Origin: Corynebacterium sp. BD556
GTDB taxonomy: Bacteria; Actinomycetota; Actinomycetes; Mycobacteriales; Mycobacteriaceae
Assembly (NCBI RefSeq): GCF_038452275.1
Contig: NZ_CP141643.1
Location: 1,984,001-2,048,000 of the forward strand
Length of the DNA stretch: 64,000 bases
Direction: 5' to 3'
A model generated the notes under the pieces. It was not told the origin of the DNA. It ran no database searches and worked only from the letters and a program-made list of their open reading frames with translations. This document shows positions 45,701 through 53,053 of the stretch, piece after piece. Position 1 is the stretch's first letter. The number at the start of each line of letters is the position of its first letter. The position numbers and the translations under genes were made by a program.

Positions 45701-45837
45701 TCGCTAACGTGCGCACGGGTAACTTGCCTAAGACGGGCGGCGTCGGGTTCTTGCCGTGGGCCCTCGCGGGCGTCGTGTTGAGCGTGTTTGGTGTGGCAGT
45801 GGCGGCACAAGGTACGGTGCGCCGACGGGGAGCCTAA
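42766..45837 (+). CDS. VWA-domain LPxTG adhesin, probable pilus tip
   Basis: A 1023-residue surface protein. The signal peptide (about 1-33) leads to an N-terminal module (about 100-240) resembling that of the protein at 1903-4965. A von Willebrand A domain follows (about 475-690) with MIDAS residues DTSGSMG, the Thr in GGGTNWEAP and the Asp in MITDGNP. A Cna-B domain with E-box YQLIETKAANGGYSLL and an LPKTG sorting signal end the protein. ATG 42766 has AAGGAA 10 nt upstream; ATG 42745 or GTG 42736 would overlap the pilin gene. MIDAS-type VWA tips bind host matrix in streptococcal and corynebacterial pili, so adhesion is the likely role. Confidence 0.87.
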   Translation: MKSHPLWRKIVRAAAGMSVALTAVAVTPAPAQDSTSTGVSTAPASESDLPSGLAVTESPWTTVTPEKTLESVEGRESIAGAVGDALRGVEGLLAEPEVVGEVTFNYVGPAEDGSQLYDLEATVEFPSTPEGVVLADPEVSFVREQSDVPIEAVTQAAINDSELPANAVDTFVYPTADSDVELPADIPKDVTGDMITFDTQAVELEKTTTFKAEVALAEEERIPTGWSLYSGRATARSLSAGIAAFNVRPVIASEYGPVPANHTRLVVQVGGDRLIGGQRNSSTRAGDRLDSVARYSMEPGAVLQLYKPLNSRSFGNTEANRTNRATDSPVAINQPWATCTADVNGECVFDVPVEGTDTFPYYWIAMTKASPGFEVQKTMRTGGSGNSSTDRGTLYNDAYATPNMEPNKVFYSGIDYTTRSSNWGSNWQAIGSSTSFMYEAASPWDGWAGPNWDRSSLGVFQQVRSNPPLSNRCGLNVGFIIDTSGSMGSTGLSTIETILNGNRNVNGVFDSLKRTNTKVGLVSFSNSTNPSRNILTPLDIGNEADLQRAKDWVKRLRSGGGTNWEAPIESYVDYNLANPTQRYDVVYMITDGNPTRLDTKSKSDSGVDGEFRHVEAAMGMANTLKAQGTRIVPVGVPASWGWNIFINEEKQLDVSESNLQAISGPNPDGSSPSLRKSNFATYQNADVFRQALINTLNTCQISVERRFYEGQEDNVVPTPANTVPTNAQSRTWGFDAEMRPSVGSSERKTELPTPVPGRDNLVAEFQLNGTTSYSRVDIREQAGKTPEGWVPMDAGGGQNAQCTDGNGNKVNVANLNPRNPSSPTNDFSISNVPAFGGIHCIVYYRKVPEASSFDLRILKVDAADNSTSLDGAKFELRRLDTVAPADPVQPPNSENNNEFVWKNLPLGRYQLIETKAANGGYSLLSQPEYFKVDQDQGELRIFRLSGPTDATGTLVNGPGSLSFPIVGFEAANGEVDMTLANVRTGNLPKTGGVGFLPWALAGVVLSVFGVAVAAQGTVRRRGA

Positions 45838-45859
45838 TGCGCGTCTACGATGGGGCCTC

Positions 45860-46297
45860 ATGGACGCTCCACACGTTGACGCGCACCGCGACGCGGAACA
45901 GATAGACTACAACGCCCTCGACAACACGTTCGCGGGCCAGCTGATTCAAGCAGGTTTCATTGTCGGCTTCTACGCGGTGGGTGACCTGACTCGTCACCCC
46001 CTCACAGCGCGCGCCGTAGTGGCGGCGGCGAACCTGGCCACCATAGCCGCTTTCAACGCCTTCGACGAGGTAGTCGAAAACGATCTCACCACGGTGGTGC
46101 AAAACGAAGGCGGCCCCGCCGCGTCGTGGGCGGTGCTCGGCGGGTTGACGGCTGTCGCGGTGGGTTTGACCTTTGCGAGTGCCTCTGGGCACCGCGCGAT
46201 AGCCCGCAGCTTGAGGCGTCGGGGTGTGAGCGCTCCGTGGTCGACGATGGGCGCTGTCGCGGCCGCGGGTTATCTTGCGTATAAACAAGTGAAATAG
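45860..46297 (+). CDS. Small membrane protein, unknown
   Basis: A 145-residue protein with an acidic N-terminus (MDAPHVDAHRDAEQIDYNAL) and about four hydrophobic segments (VGFYAVG, AVVAAANLATIAAF, WAVLGGLTAVAVGLTF, AVAAAGYLAY). No family is recognised. TACGAT at 45846-45851 is 8 nt before the ATG (leaderless). It is 2 bp from the next gene, so the pair is probably an operon. Confidence 0.7.
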   Translation: MDAPHVDAHRDAEQIDYNALDNTFAGQLIQAGFIVGFYAVGDLTRHPLTARAVVAAANLATIAAFNAFDEVVENDLTTVVQNEGGPAASWAVLGGLTAVAVGLTFASASGHRAIARSLRRRGVSAPWSTMGAVAAAGYLAYKQVK

Positions 46298-46299
46298 CG

Positions 46300-47178
46300 A
46301 TGGTTTCCCGCGCGAGCATGAACGCCGAAGTCATCGACTTCGCCCTCGCTCGAGCGCAGCTTGCCCGCACGCCCACTACCCGCACCACTATTGTTGTGCG
46401 GGTAGCCACCATGAAGGCCGATGAGGAGATTTACCGCTACTTGGGCTTCAGCGACGATATGCCGTTAGAGGAAGTGCAGCGCGTCATCGCCACCGCTTTT
46501 TCGCTTCCTGGACACACGCCCTCCCCCGCGCATTTCACCTCCGCCGACACCACTGTCGGCACAGTCGGCACAGTCGGCACAGTTCTCCACCCAGGTCATG
46601 GCCCTTTTTCCTTCATCTGGGGTTTGTGGCGTTTCGATCTGTGGCGAGTGGAGGCCCTCCCCCGCGATGACGCTACCCCGGACGCAGTCTGCGTTGCTGG
46701 CTGCGGTTCCATCGACGGCGGGGCTTTTGACATCTCCGAGGTCAACCGCCGCCTCGTCGGCGAGGACTGGGCTAACGGCATCCTGCACCAGGTGCGTGAC
46801 GAGGTCCGGGATGTGATTACCCGTTCCAAACAACACGATTTCATCCTGTTGCTGCACGCGCTGGATGTGGGGAAAGGAGGCGTCGACAAGCATGCTCGTG
46901 ATGTGGCGCGCACCTTGCCCCGCGAACGAACTGACATGGCCCGCGACGCCTATTGGTGCACCGTCCTTGCACTCGCATGCCTGGGCGATGCCCAAACCAC
47001 CGACTCCGTGACGCAGTCCACTTTCGCGGCTCTCGGCTGGGGTGATCACAGCGCCGCAGAGATCCGGGCGCTGTGCGCAGGGTCTTTGGTCAGGCTGACC
47101 GCGCTTGGTGCCCTTGGGCCACGCCGCGTCCCGCCAGTCGCGCGACTTGAAATCTTCCGTGAGCTTGTTCGCAGGTAG
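46300..47178 (+). CDS. pRiA4b ORF-3-like (IS1096 TnpR-type fold) protein
   Basis: A 292-residue protein. Residues about 28-110 (TIVVRVATMKADEEIYRYLGFSDDMPLEEVQRVI, split here only by my reading) look like the plasmid pRiA4b ORF-3 domain, of unknown function. A GTVGTVGTV run is encoded by three exact copies of GTCGGCACA around 46553-46582. The C-terminal half is a helical region with no match I know. It may act in mobile-element biology, but here it is a stable-looking chromosomal neighbour of gtrA. Confidence 0.6.
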   Translation: MVSRASMNAEVIDFALARAQLARTPTTRTTIVVRVATMKADEEIYRYLGFSDDMPLEEVQRVIATAFSLPGHTPSPAHFTSADTTVGTVGTVGTVLHPGHGPFSFIWGLWRFDLWRVEALPRDDATPDAVCVAGCGSIDGGAFDISEVNRRLVGEDWANGILHQVRDEVRDVITRSKQHDFILLLHALDVGKGGVDKHARDVARTLPRERTDMARDAYWCTVLALACLGDAQTTDSVTQSTFAALGWGDHSAAEIRALCAGSLVRLTALGALGPRRVPPVARLEIFRELVRR

Positions 47179-47189
47179 GCTAGCCCAAC

Positions 47190-47645
47190 GTGGCTAAAGA
47201 GGACAAAAGTTCACTGCGGAAACAGTTGGTGCCGTTTATCATCATCGGCATTGGCTGCGCGGTCATCGACTTCGGAATCACATACTCCCTGACCGAGCTG
47301 ACCGCACTCTCACGCGTCCAATCGAAGGTCATCGGCTGGGTTTTCGGCACCCTCGCCGCCTACCTTCTTAACTCCAAGTTCGCGTTCCAAGCCCAAGTCA
47401 ACGCCAAAAAAGCCGGCGCGGTCTTTATCCTTTACGCGGTCACCTTCGCGGTCCAAGTTGTGCTTTACGACGTCACCGACAACCCCCTCCAGGCCCTCGG
47501 GCTTGTCAACCCTTACAAGGACACTATCTCCTTCGTTATTGCCCAGGGTGTTGCCACCGTGACTAACTTCGTGTTGCAGCGGCGTGTGATCTTCAAAGAG
47601 GAAACGAAGCTGGTGATTGAGCAAAAGCCCGTCAAGGGCTTGTAA
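47190..47645 (+). CDS. GtrA-family membrane protein (Rv3789-like)
   Basis: A 151-residue protein with four membrane helices (FIIIGIGCAVIDFGITYSL, VIGWVFGTLAAYLLNSKFAF and two more) and the GtrA family motif NSKFAF. In M. tuberculosis the GtrA protein Rv3789 lies beside dprE1 and has been proposed to flip decaprenyl-phosphoryl arabinose or to anchor GlfT1. The GTG start has TAGGCT 8 nt upstream. It faces the convergent glfT1 gene and is separated from dprE1 by the surface-protein insert. Confidence 0.85.
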   Translation: MAKEDKSSLRKQLVPFIIIGIGCAVIDFGITYSLTELTALSRVQSKVIGWVFGTLAAYLLNSKFAFQAQVNAKKAGAVFILYAVTFAVQVVLYDVTDNPLQALGLVNPYKDTISFVIAQGVATVTNFVLQRRVIFKEETKLVIEQKPVKGL

Positions 47646-47656
47646 GGCGCTGTGGC

Positions 47657-48562
47657 TTAGGGCCTGCGGAAGTCCTCCTTTGCGCCCATGCGCAGCAACT
47701 TCAGCCACTCCACGAACTCTCGTGGGCTTTTCTTCTCCACTAAGAAGAACCAGCCGAAGCGCACAACCTCCTGCAGCTTCATTTTCCTCATGCCTGGCTG
47801 ATTCATAATGAAGCCGCGGTTGCGGTACGTGAAATAACGTTTCGTGTCATTGTCCGGCCACTGTGCGTGCGCCCGCCCGCCCATGATGGGCACGAACTCA
47901 CCCGAACCGTCGGGATGCAGATACGCCGTGGTCAAAGCCGTACCGTATTTCATTCCCGAATTGGCTAAGCGACGGTGGTACTCCACCTCATCGCCCCGGA
48001 TGAACAGGCGATAATCCGGCACGCCGATGCGCTCCATCGCGGCCGCGCTGATCAGCGCACCGTTGAACAGTGAAGCGTAGTGGGGCAAAAACTCGCCCTC
48101 TAACTCGCGGGTCTCCCGCTTCCACACCAGCCCTTGGCGCAGCGGGAAGGCGAGTTTTGTTGGGTCGTCCATATTCACCACGATCGGGCTGACCTCGTGC
48201 AGACCATGCTTGCTGGCGGTGGCGTACAGGGTTTCTAAGACATGCTCGTCGGCCGGGCGGCCGTCATCATCTGCGCACCACACCGCGTCAGCCCCCAACG
48301 CCAAGGCGTGCAAAAACCCGTAGGCGAAGCCACCCGCACCACCCAGGTTGGTTTTCGACGCCAGGTAAACCGCCCTTTCACCCGCTTTTTCTTCAAGCAG
48401 CTCCTTGACTTCTTCCTGCGCCGCATTGTCTACCACGATCACCCACTCCACTGGGTGCGTTTGGCTCACCACCTGCGCCAACGAATGTTGCAGCAGTTCG
48501 GGCCGATTATGGGTGACGATCACCGCCGCGGTTGTCCCGCGCGGATTCAAGGGGGAGGTCAT
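47657..48562 (-). CDS. glfT1: Galactofuranosyltransferase GlfT1
   Basis: A 301-residue GT2 enzyme (the M. tuberculosis GlfT1 has 304). It adds the first galactofuranose residues to the rhamnosyl linker of the cell wall. It has VIVTHNRPELL, the metal/UDP-binding DDD motif (CADDDGRP, 98-100), RGDEVEYHRR and the terminal GRAHAQWPDND block. The start at 48562 is preferred since CACAAT ends 7 nt upstream, although an ATG three codons earlier is possible. wzt and wzm follow upstream on the same strand. Confidence 0.88.
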   Translation of the reverse strand: MTSPLNPRGTTAAVIVTHNRPELLQHSLAQVVSQTHPVEWVIVVDNAAQEEVKELLEEKAGERAVYLASKTNLGGAGGFAYGFLHALALGADAVWCADDDGRPADEHVLETLYATASKHGLHEVSPIVVNMDDPTKLAFPLRQGLVWKRETRELEGEFLPHYASLFNGALISAAAMERIGVPDYRLFIRGDEVEYHRRLANSGMKYGTALTTAYLHPDGSGEFVPIMGGRAHAQWPDNDTKRYFTYRNRGFIMNQPGMRKMKLQEVVRFGWFFLVEKKSPREFVEWLKLLRMGAKEDFRRP

Positions 48563-48783
48563 GAAAACCATTGTGCATGAGGGAAGCAAAGAAGCCCGAA
48601 GTGCCTTCATGTACGACGTCGAAAGACCCCTGCGCACACTCCGAGCCTTGTCAAGCCAGTGGGCATCATGGCCACCCCGGATGATGCCTTGGGGGCAGCG
48701 GGCTGGGAATAGAGCCACGTTGCGAAGTGGCAGGAAATCCTTGGCGCTGTGCAACACCGCAGCACTCAATCACCTCTGACTCC

Positions 48784-49569
48784 CTACCCGTGGAAACGCT
48801 TCACCAGCTGTGCTACGTGTGCTCCGGCTTCGGGTCCTTCGTAGGCTTCGACGATGTCGGAGACGAGGCCGGCTTGGCGGATTTCGCCTTTGTCGACCCA
48901 CAGGGCGGTGTTGCACAGTTGGGCAAGGAAGTCGTTGGAGTGGGAGGCGAAGACGAGGATGCCGGAGCGTTGCACCATTTCGGCGAGTCGAACTCGGGCT
49001 TTGGCCATGAAGGCAGCGTCGACGGCGCCGATTCCTTCGTCGAGCAGCAAAATTTCGGGTTCGATGGAGGTGACCACGCCGAGGGCGAGGCGCACGCGCA
49101 TGCCGGTGGAGTAGGTGCGCAGGGGCATGTTGAGGTAGTCGCCCAGTTCGGAAAACTCGGCGATTTCGTCTATTTTGGCTTTCATTTGTTTGCGGGTTTG
49201 GCCGAGGAAAAGCCCGCGAATGATGATGTTTTCGTAGCCGGAAATTTCGGGGTCCATGCCGACGCCGAGGTCGAAGACGGGGGCGACGCGTCCGCGTACG
49301 TCGGCGACGCCGCGGGTGGGTTCGTAGATGCCGGACAATAGGCGCAACAGGGTGGATTTTCCGGCGCCGTTGTGTCCGACGAGTCCGACGCGGTCGCCTT
49401 CGCGCAAGTGGAGGTTGACGTCGCGCAGCGCTTCGACGACGACGGTGTTGGAGGAGTTTTTGCCGATAGCGCCTCCGGCTGTGGACATGACGGCTTTTTT
49501 CAGGGAGCGGGATTTGGCGTCGAAGATGGGAAAGTCGACGCAGGCGTTGTAAGTATCGATGGAAACCAT
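48784..49569 (-). CDS. wzt: Galactan ABC exporter ATP-binding protein Wzt
   Basis: A 261-residue ATPase. Walker A GHNGAGKST (65-73), signature YSTGMRVRLALG and Walker B ILLLDEG with the H-loop ASHS are complete. There is no C-terminal sugar-binding domain, unlike O-antigen Wzt of Gram-negatives. It pairs with Wzm and should export the lipid-linked galactan for arabinosylation by AftA. The ATG at 49569 lies 5 nt after the wzm stop. Confidence 0.92.
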   Translation of the reverse strand: MVSIDTYNACVDFPIFDAKSRSLKKAVMSTAGGAIGKNSSNTVVVEALRDVNLHLREGDRVGLVGHNGAGKSTLLRLLSGIYEPTRGVADVRGRVAPVFDLGVGMDPEISGYENIIIRGLFLGQTRKQMKAKIDEIAEFSELGDYLNMPLRTYSTGMRVRLALGVVTSIEPEILLLDEGIGAVDAAFMAKARVRLAEMVQRSGILVFASHSNDFLAQLCNTALWVDKGEIRQAGLVSDIVEAYEGPEAGAHVAQLVKRFHG

Positions 49570-49574
49570 AGTTT

Positions 49575-50462
49575 TTATACCCAGTAGGGGACGCGGAAGC
49601 GCCATTGGCGCATGACAAATAGTGCGAGGAGGAGGCCGATGAGGGTGCAGATGCCGACGATTCCCCAGTGGTAGGCCACTATGTCTTTGCCGATCATGGG
49701 GGCGCGGACGATTTCGAGGTAGTGGTACAGGGGGTTGAGTTCGGCGATGCGGGCGCGTTGGGCGACTTCTCCGCCTTGTTCGCGCAGGGTGTCGGTCATC
49801 CACACGATGGGGGTGACGTAGAACAGGAGCTGCACGAGGGACTCTAAAAGGGGGGCGACGTCGCGGAAGCGGGTGGCGATGATGCCAAAGAGCATTGTGA
49901 CCCACACGCCGTTGACTACCAGCAGGGCAAGGGCGGGGACGGCCCATAGAGCTGACCACCCGAGGGGGATGCGGAACACGGCGATGAGGATCACCCAGAT
50001 GACCATGTTGTGGGCGAGAAAGAGGAGTTGGCGCCAAACGAGCCGGTAGACGTGGACGGAGAGTGCGGACGGCAGTTGTTTAATCAGGCCTTCGTTTTCG
50101 ATAAAGACGTTTGCGCCGTCTTTGATGCAGCCTGAGATGAAACCCCAAATGATGAATCCGACGGTGACGTGTGGGAGGAAGTCGCGAACGGAGATTTGAA
50201 AAAGCATGGAGTAGAGCAGGCCAAGTGCTAGGGCCATGACGCCGGTGGCGATGGTGATCCAAAGGGGGCCAAGGGTGGAGCGCCGGTAGCGTTGCTTGAT
50301 GTCTTGCCATCCGAGTTGGAGCCAGAGTTCGTTTTGGCCCCAGCCGCGGATGAGGTCCTGCCACGCCATGGTGAACGTTTTGGATTGCGACTTCGGCGAA
50401 TCCTCGGTGGCTTCTGTCGTCATGCGGGCGACGTCGGCACGCAATTGTTTGATGTCCTGCAC
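49575..50462 (-). CDS. wzm: Galactan ABC exporter permease Wzm
   Basis: A 295-residue ABC-2 permease with six helices. The N-terminal cytoplasmic region (WQDLIRGWGQNELWLQLGWQ) precedes the first amphipathic helix, and RYRRSTLGPLWITI is the ABC-2 motif. NEGLIKQLP and FYVTPIVWM also match this family. It is the membrane partner of Wzt (M. tuberculosis Rv3783/Rv3781). TAGGGT is 8 nt before the ATG. It is divergent from the aminotransferase gene. Confidence 0.92.
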   Translation of the reverse strand: MQDIKQLRADVARMTTEATEDSPKSQSKTFTMAWQDLIRGWGQNELWLQLGWQDIKQRYRRSTLGPLWITIATGVMALALGLLYSMLFQISVRDFLPHVTVGFIIWGFISGCIKDGANVFIENEGLIKQLPSALSVHVYRLVWRQLLFLAHNMVIWVILIAVFRIPLGWSALWAVPALALLVVNGVWVTMLFGIIATRFRDVAPLLESLVQLLFYVTPIVWMTDTLREQGGEVAQRARIAELNPLYHYLEIVRAPMIGKDIVAYHWGIVGICTLIGLLLALFVMRQWRFRVPYWV

Positions 50463-50645
50463 GTGTCTAACCCTAATGCCAGGGTACCTGTGCGGGTCTA
50501 ACTGTCCGGGTGTTTCGTGGGCTGTGATTGCCCCTAGCCTGGCTAAATGTTGTTGGTGGGCGGAGCTGGGGGGGAGTGTGCATTAGCGCGCTGGGCAATG
50601 CATAATTGACAACGGTGTTTCTCAACCGAGTGGGAGGTGTGGCGC

Positions 50646-51884
50646 GTGGCGTATGACGTTTATGGCGTGCGTGGTTTGTACACCTCCTTGTCGGATGGGT
50701 GGACGTATTTGAATGCGCATGATTGTCCGCAGGTTCCGGAACGGGTGGCGTCGGCGGTTGCGCGATCTTTTCGGGTGGCGTCGGCGGTTGTGCAGCCGGA
50801 GCCTGGGGCGGGTTCGCATGCGCGGGGTGGTGTGGGTGCGCCTGAGGCGCATGCCTTGCTTAGCGACGCTAAAGCCGCTGTCGCGGATCTCGTTGGCGCG
50901 TCGCAGGATCGGGTGGTGCTCGGCCCGAGTTTGCAGTCTTTGTATGCGGCGTTGAGGGCGGCGATGCGGCCGATGTTTCGTCATGGGTCGACGATGGTGC
51001 TCAACAATGTGGATCGCCCGGAGCTGACGGCGGCGTTGGGCCGGGCGGAGGCGGATGTGCGGTGGGCGCAGGCGGATTTGGGCACGGGGGAGTTGCCTGC
51101 GTGGCAGTTCAAGGAGCTGATCGGAGGTACTGTCCGCCTTGTTTCGATTCCCGCGGCGCACCCGCTGTTGGGCAATGTGGTCCCGGTTGCTGAGATTGTC
51201 GACTATGTGCGTGAGCTTTCGCGTGCATGGGTGGTGGTGGATGCTTCTGTTTACGCTGCGTACCGGCCTGTCACTTTTGATGAGTGGGGGGCAGATGTTG
51301 TGGCTGTGGATGTCAAGGAGTTGGGTGGGCCGGAGATCGCCGCGTTGGTGTTTCGAGATGAGGCTATGTTTGGGCGGATGGAAGCGCTCGGCTTAGATGT
51401 TGCAGGTGGCGGAAAGCTGGCGCAAAGGGTCTCGCCGGGTTTAGCTGGTGGCGTGTCAGCGGCGGTGGAGCACTACGCTTCGCTTGCCGACGTCACCCCC
51501 AAAGGCCGCAGCACCCGCCGCAGTCGCCTGCTTGCGTCGATGGCTGAGACTCGCTCCTACTTAAACGGGCTGCGCGACGACCTTCACACTTTCTTGAGTA
51601 CCCTTCCAGCCGTCCACATTGTCGGACTGTCCGGCGAAGCTGCTGACGGGGCGCTTGCAGACCGTGTTCCCCGCCTGACATTCGGCGTCATGGGAGTTCC
51701 CTCTAGTACCGTTTATCAGCGGCTTTTCGCCAACGGGATCATCGCAACCGAGACGCCTATGAGCCCACTTCTTGTCGACATGGGAGCCCCGGAGTTAGGC
51801 GGCGCGGTCACGGTTTCGCTTGGGCCTTTCAACACTGCAGCGGACGTTGATCAGTTGATTCGCACGGTTGCCTCCCTCGCTTAG
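50646..51884 (+). CDS. Class V aminotransferase/cysteine desulfurase-like protein (Rv3778c-like)
   Basis: A 412-residue PLP protein of the NifS/SufS superfamily. The fold is visible in LGPSLQSLYAALRAA and VVVDASVYAAYRPV. The PLP-binding lysine is probable in VDVKELGGPEIAALV, where the usual His before Lys is a Val. The active-site cysteine loop of true desulfurases is not clear, so function is uncertain. The GTG at 50646 has GGGAGG 8 nt upstream and is preferred over the GTG at 50637. Its 3' end overlaps the quinone oxidoreductase by 4 bp, as in the Rv3777-Rv3778c arrangement. Confidence 0.83.
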   Translation: MAYDVYGVRGLYTSLSDGWTYLNAHDCPQVPERVASAVARSFRVASAVVQPEPGAGSHARGGVGAPEAHALLSDAKAAVADLVGASQDRVVLGPSLQSLYAALRAAMRPMFRHGSTMVLNNVDRPELTAALGRAEADVRWAQADLGTGELPAWQFKELIGGTVRLVSIPAAHPLLGNVVPVAEIVDYVRELSRAWVVVDASVYAAYRPVTFDEWGADVVAVDVKELGGPEIAALVFRDEAMFGRMEALGLDVAGGGKLAQRVSPGLAGGVSAAVEHYASLADVTPKGRSTRRSRLLASMAETRSYLNGLRDDLHTFLSTLPAVHIVGLSGEAADGALADRVPRLTFGVMGVPSSTVYQRLFANGIIATETPMSPLLVDMGAPELGGAVTVSLGPFNTAADVDQLIRTVASLA

Positions 51885-52840
51885 GAGACTTCCAGGACGA
51901 TTTTTCCGGTGTTATTGCCGGAATCGAGGTGGTCGTGGGCTAAGGAGGCGTCGGCAAGCGGGAAGGTGCGGGAGACGTTGGCCTTGATGGTGCCGTCGGC
52001 AAGCAAAGGCCACACGTGCTTGACTGTGTCGGCGACGATGGCCGACTTCATCTCCGTGGGGCGCGCACGCAACGTAGTTGCGTGGACCGACAAGCGGCGC
52101 GGCATCATGCGGCCCAGACTGAGCGTGCCTTTCGCCCCGCCCTGCAACGCGATAACCACCAGGCGACCGTCAGCTCCAAGCGATGTGATGTTGTCTTCCA
52201 AATAAGCCCCACCCACAACATCGAGAATGATGTCGCATGAGCCCTTGAGCTCCTGGGCGAAACTCTGCTCCTTGTAGTCGATCAGAATATCTGCGCCCAG
52301 CTCACGGCAGTAATCCAACTTCTCTTGGCTGCCCGCAGTCACCGCCACCTCGCAACCGAAAGCCTTGCAGAGCTGGATCGCGAAAGAACCAATGCCGCCC
52401 GAACCGCCGTGAATGAGCACCCGATCGCCCTTTTTCATGCCCGCGACCATGCCCAGATTCGACCACACAGTCGCCGCCGCCTCGACCACGCCGGCGGTGT
52501 CGACCATGGAAAACCCCTCCGGGATCGGGGTGAGTTGGCCCTCTGGAACTGCGACGTATTCGGCGTAAGCACCGCCGGCCAACAGGCAACCGACCTCCTG
52601 GCCAAGCTCACGGCCAGTATCACCAGCATCCGCGATCACCCCCGCGCACTCCAGGCCAAGAATCTCCGAAGCTCCTTGCGGCGGCGGGTACATGCCCTGA
52701 GCCTGCACCAAATCGGCGCGGTTCACGCCAGCAGCACGCACCTCTACCAGCACCTCACCCGGCTGTAGCGCCGGGGAGTCCACCTCAGCAAGCTTCAGGG
52801 AACGGGGATTGTCCGGATCTGTTTGTGTAATCGCCTTCAT
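51881..52840 (-). CDS. NAD(P)H:quinone oxidoreductase (medium-chain, PIG3-like)
   Basis: A 319-residue zinc-free medium-chain reductase. VLVEVRAAGVNRADLVQAQGMYPPP and LGLECAGVI open the catalytic domain. The nucleotide-binding site VLIHGGSGGIGSFAIQLCKA and the GSQEKLDYCRELGAD loop follow. It resembles the PIG3/Rv3777 quinone oxidoreductases. ATG 52840 is chosen, with TAATCT 7 nt upstream, over an ATG six codons earlier. Confidence 0.9.
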   Translation of the reverse strand: MKAITQTDPDNPRSLKLAEVDSPALQPGEVLVEVRAAGVNRADLVQAQGMYPPPQGASEILGLECAGVIADAGDTGRELGQEVGCLLAGGAYAEYVAVPEGQLTPIPEGFSMVDTAGVVEAAATVWSNLGMVAGMKKGDRVLIHGGSGGIGSFAIQLCKAFGCEVAVTAGSQEKLDYCRELGADILIDYKEQSFAQELKGSCDIILDVVGGAYLEDNITSLGADGRLVVIALQGGAKGTLSLGRMMPRRLSVHATTLRARPTEMKSAIVADTVKHVWPLLADGTIKANVSRTFPLADASLAHDHLDSGNNTGKIVLEVS

Positions 52841-52889
52841 GCACCCGAGATTATCCAAGTTGGTGTGCTCGGGCTAAGATATCTGCGAT

Positions 52890-52974
<85 letters not shown>

Positions 52975-52978
52975 CCAA

Positions 52979-53016
52979 AAAATCCCGCAGGTACCGTGGT
53001 GGTCCTGCGGGATTTT
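52979..53016 (+). terminator. Terminator after tRNA-Ser(TGA)
   Basis: A 13-bp perfect stem AAAATCCCGCAGG/CCTGCGGGATTTT (52979-52991 and 53004-53016) with T-rich 3' side. It is A/T-symmetric and can serve both strands. Confidence 0.9.
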
Positions 53017-53053
53017 CGGTGGTTCTTCCGCCGCAGCGGTGCGGTGTTGGTTT

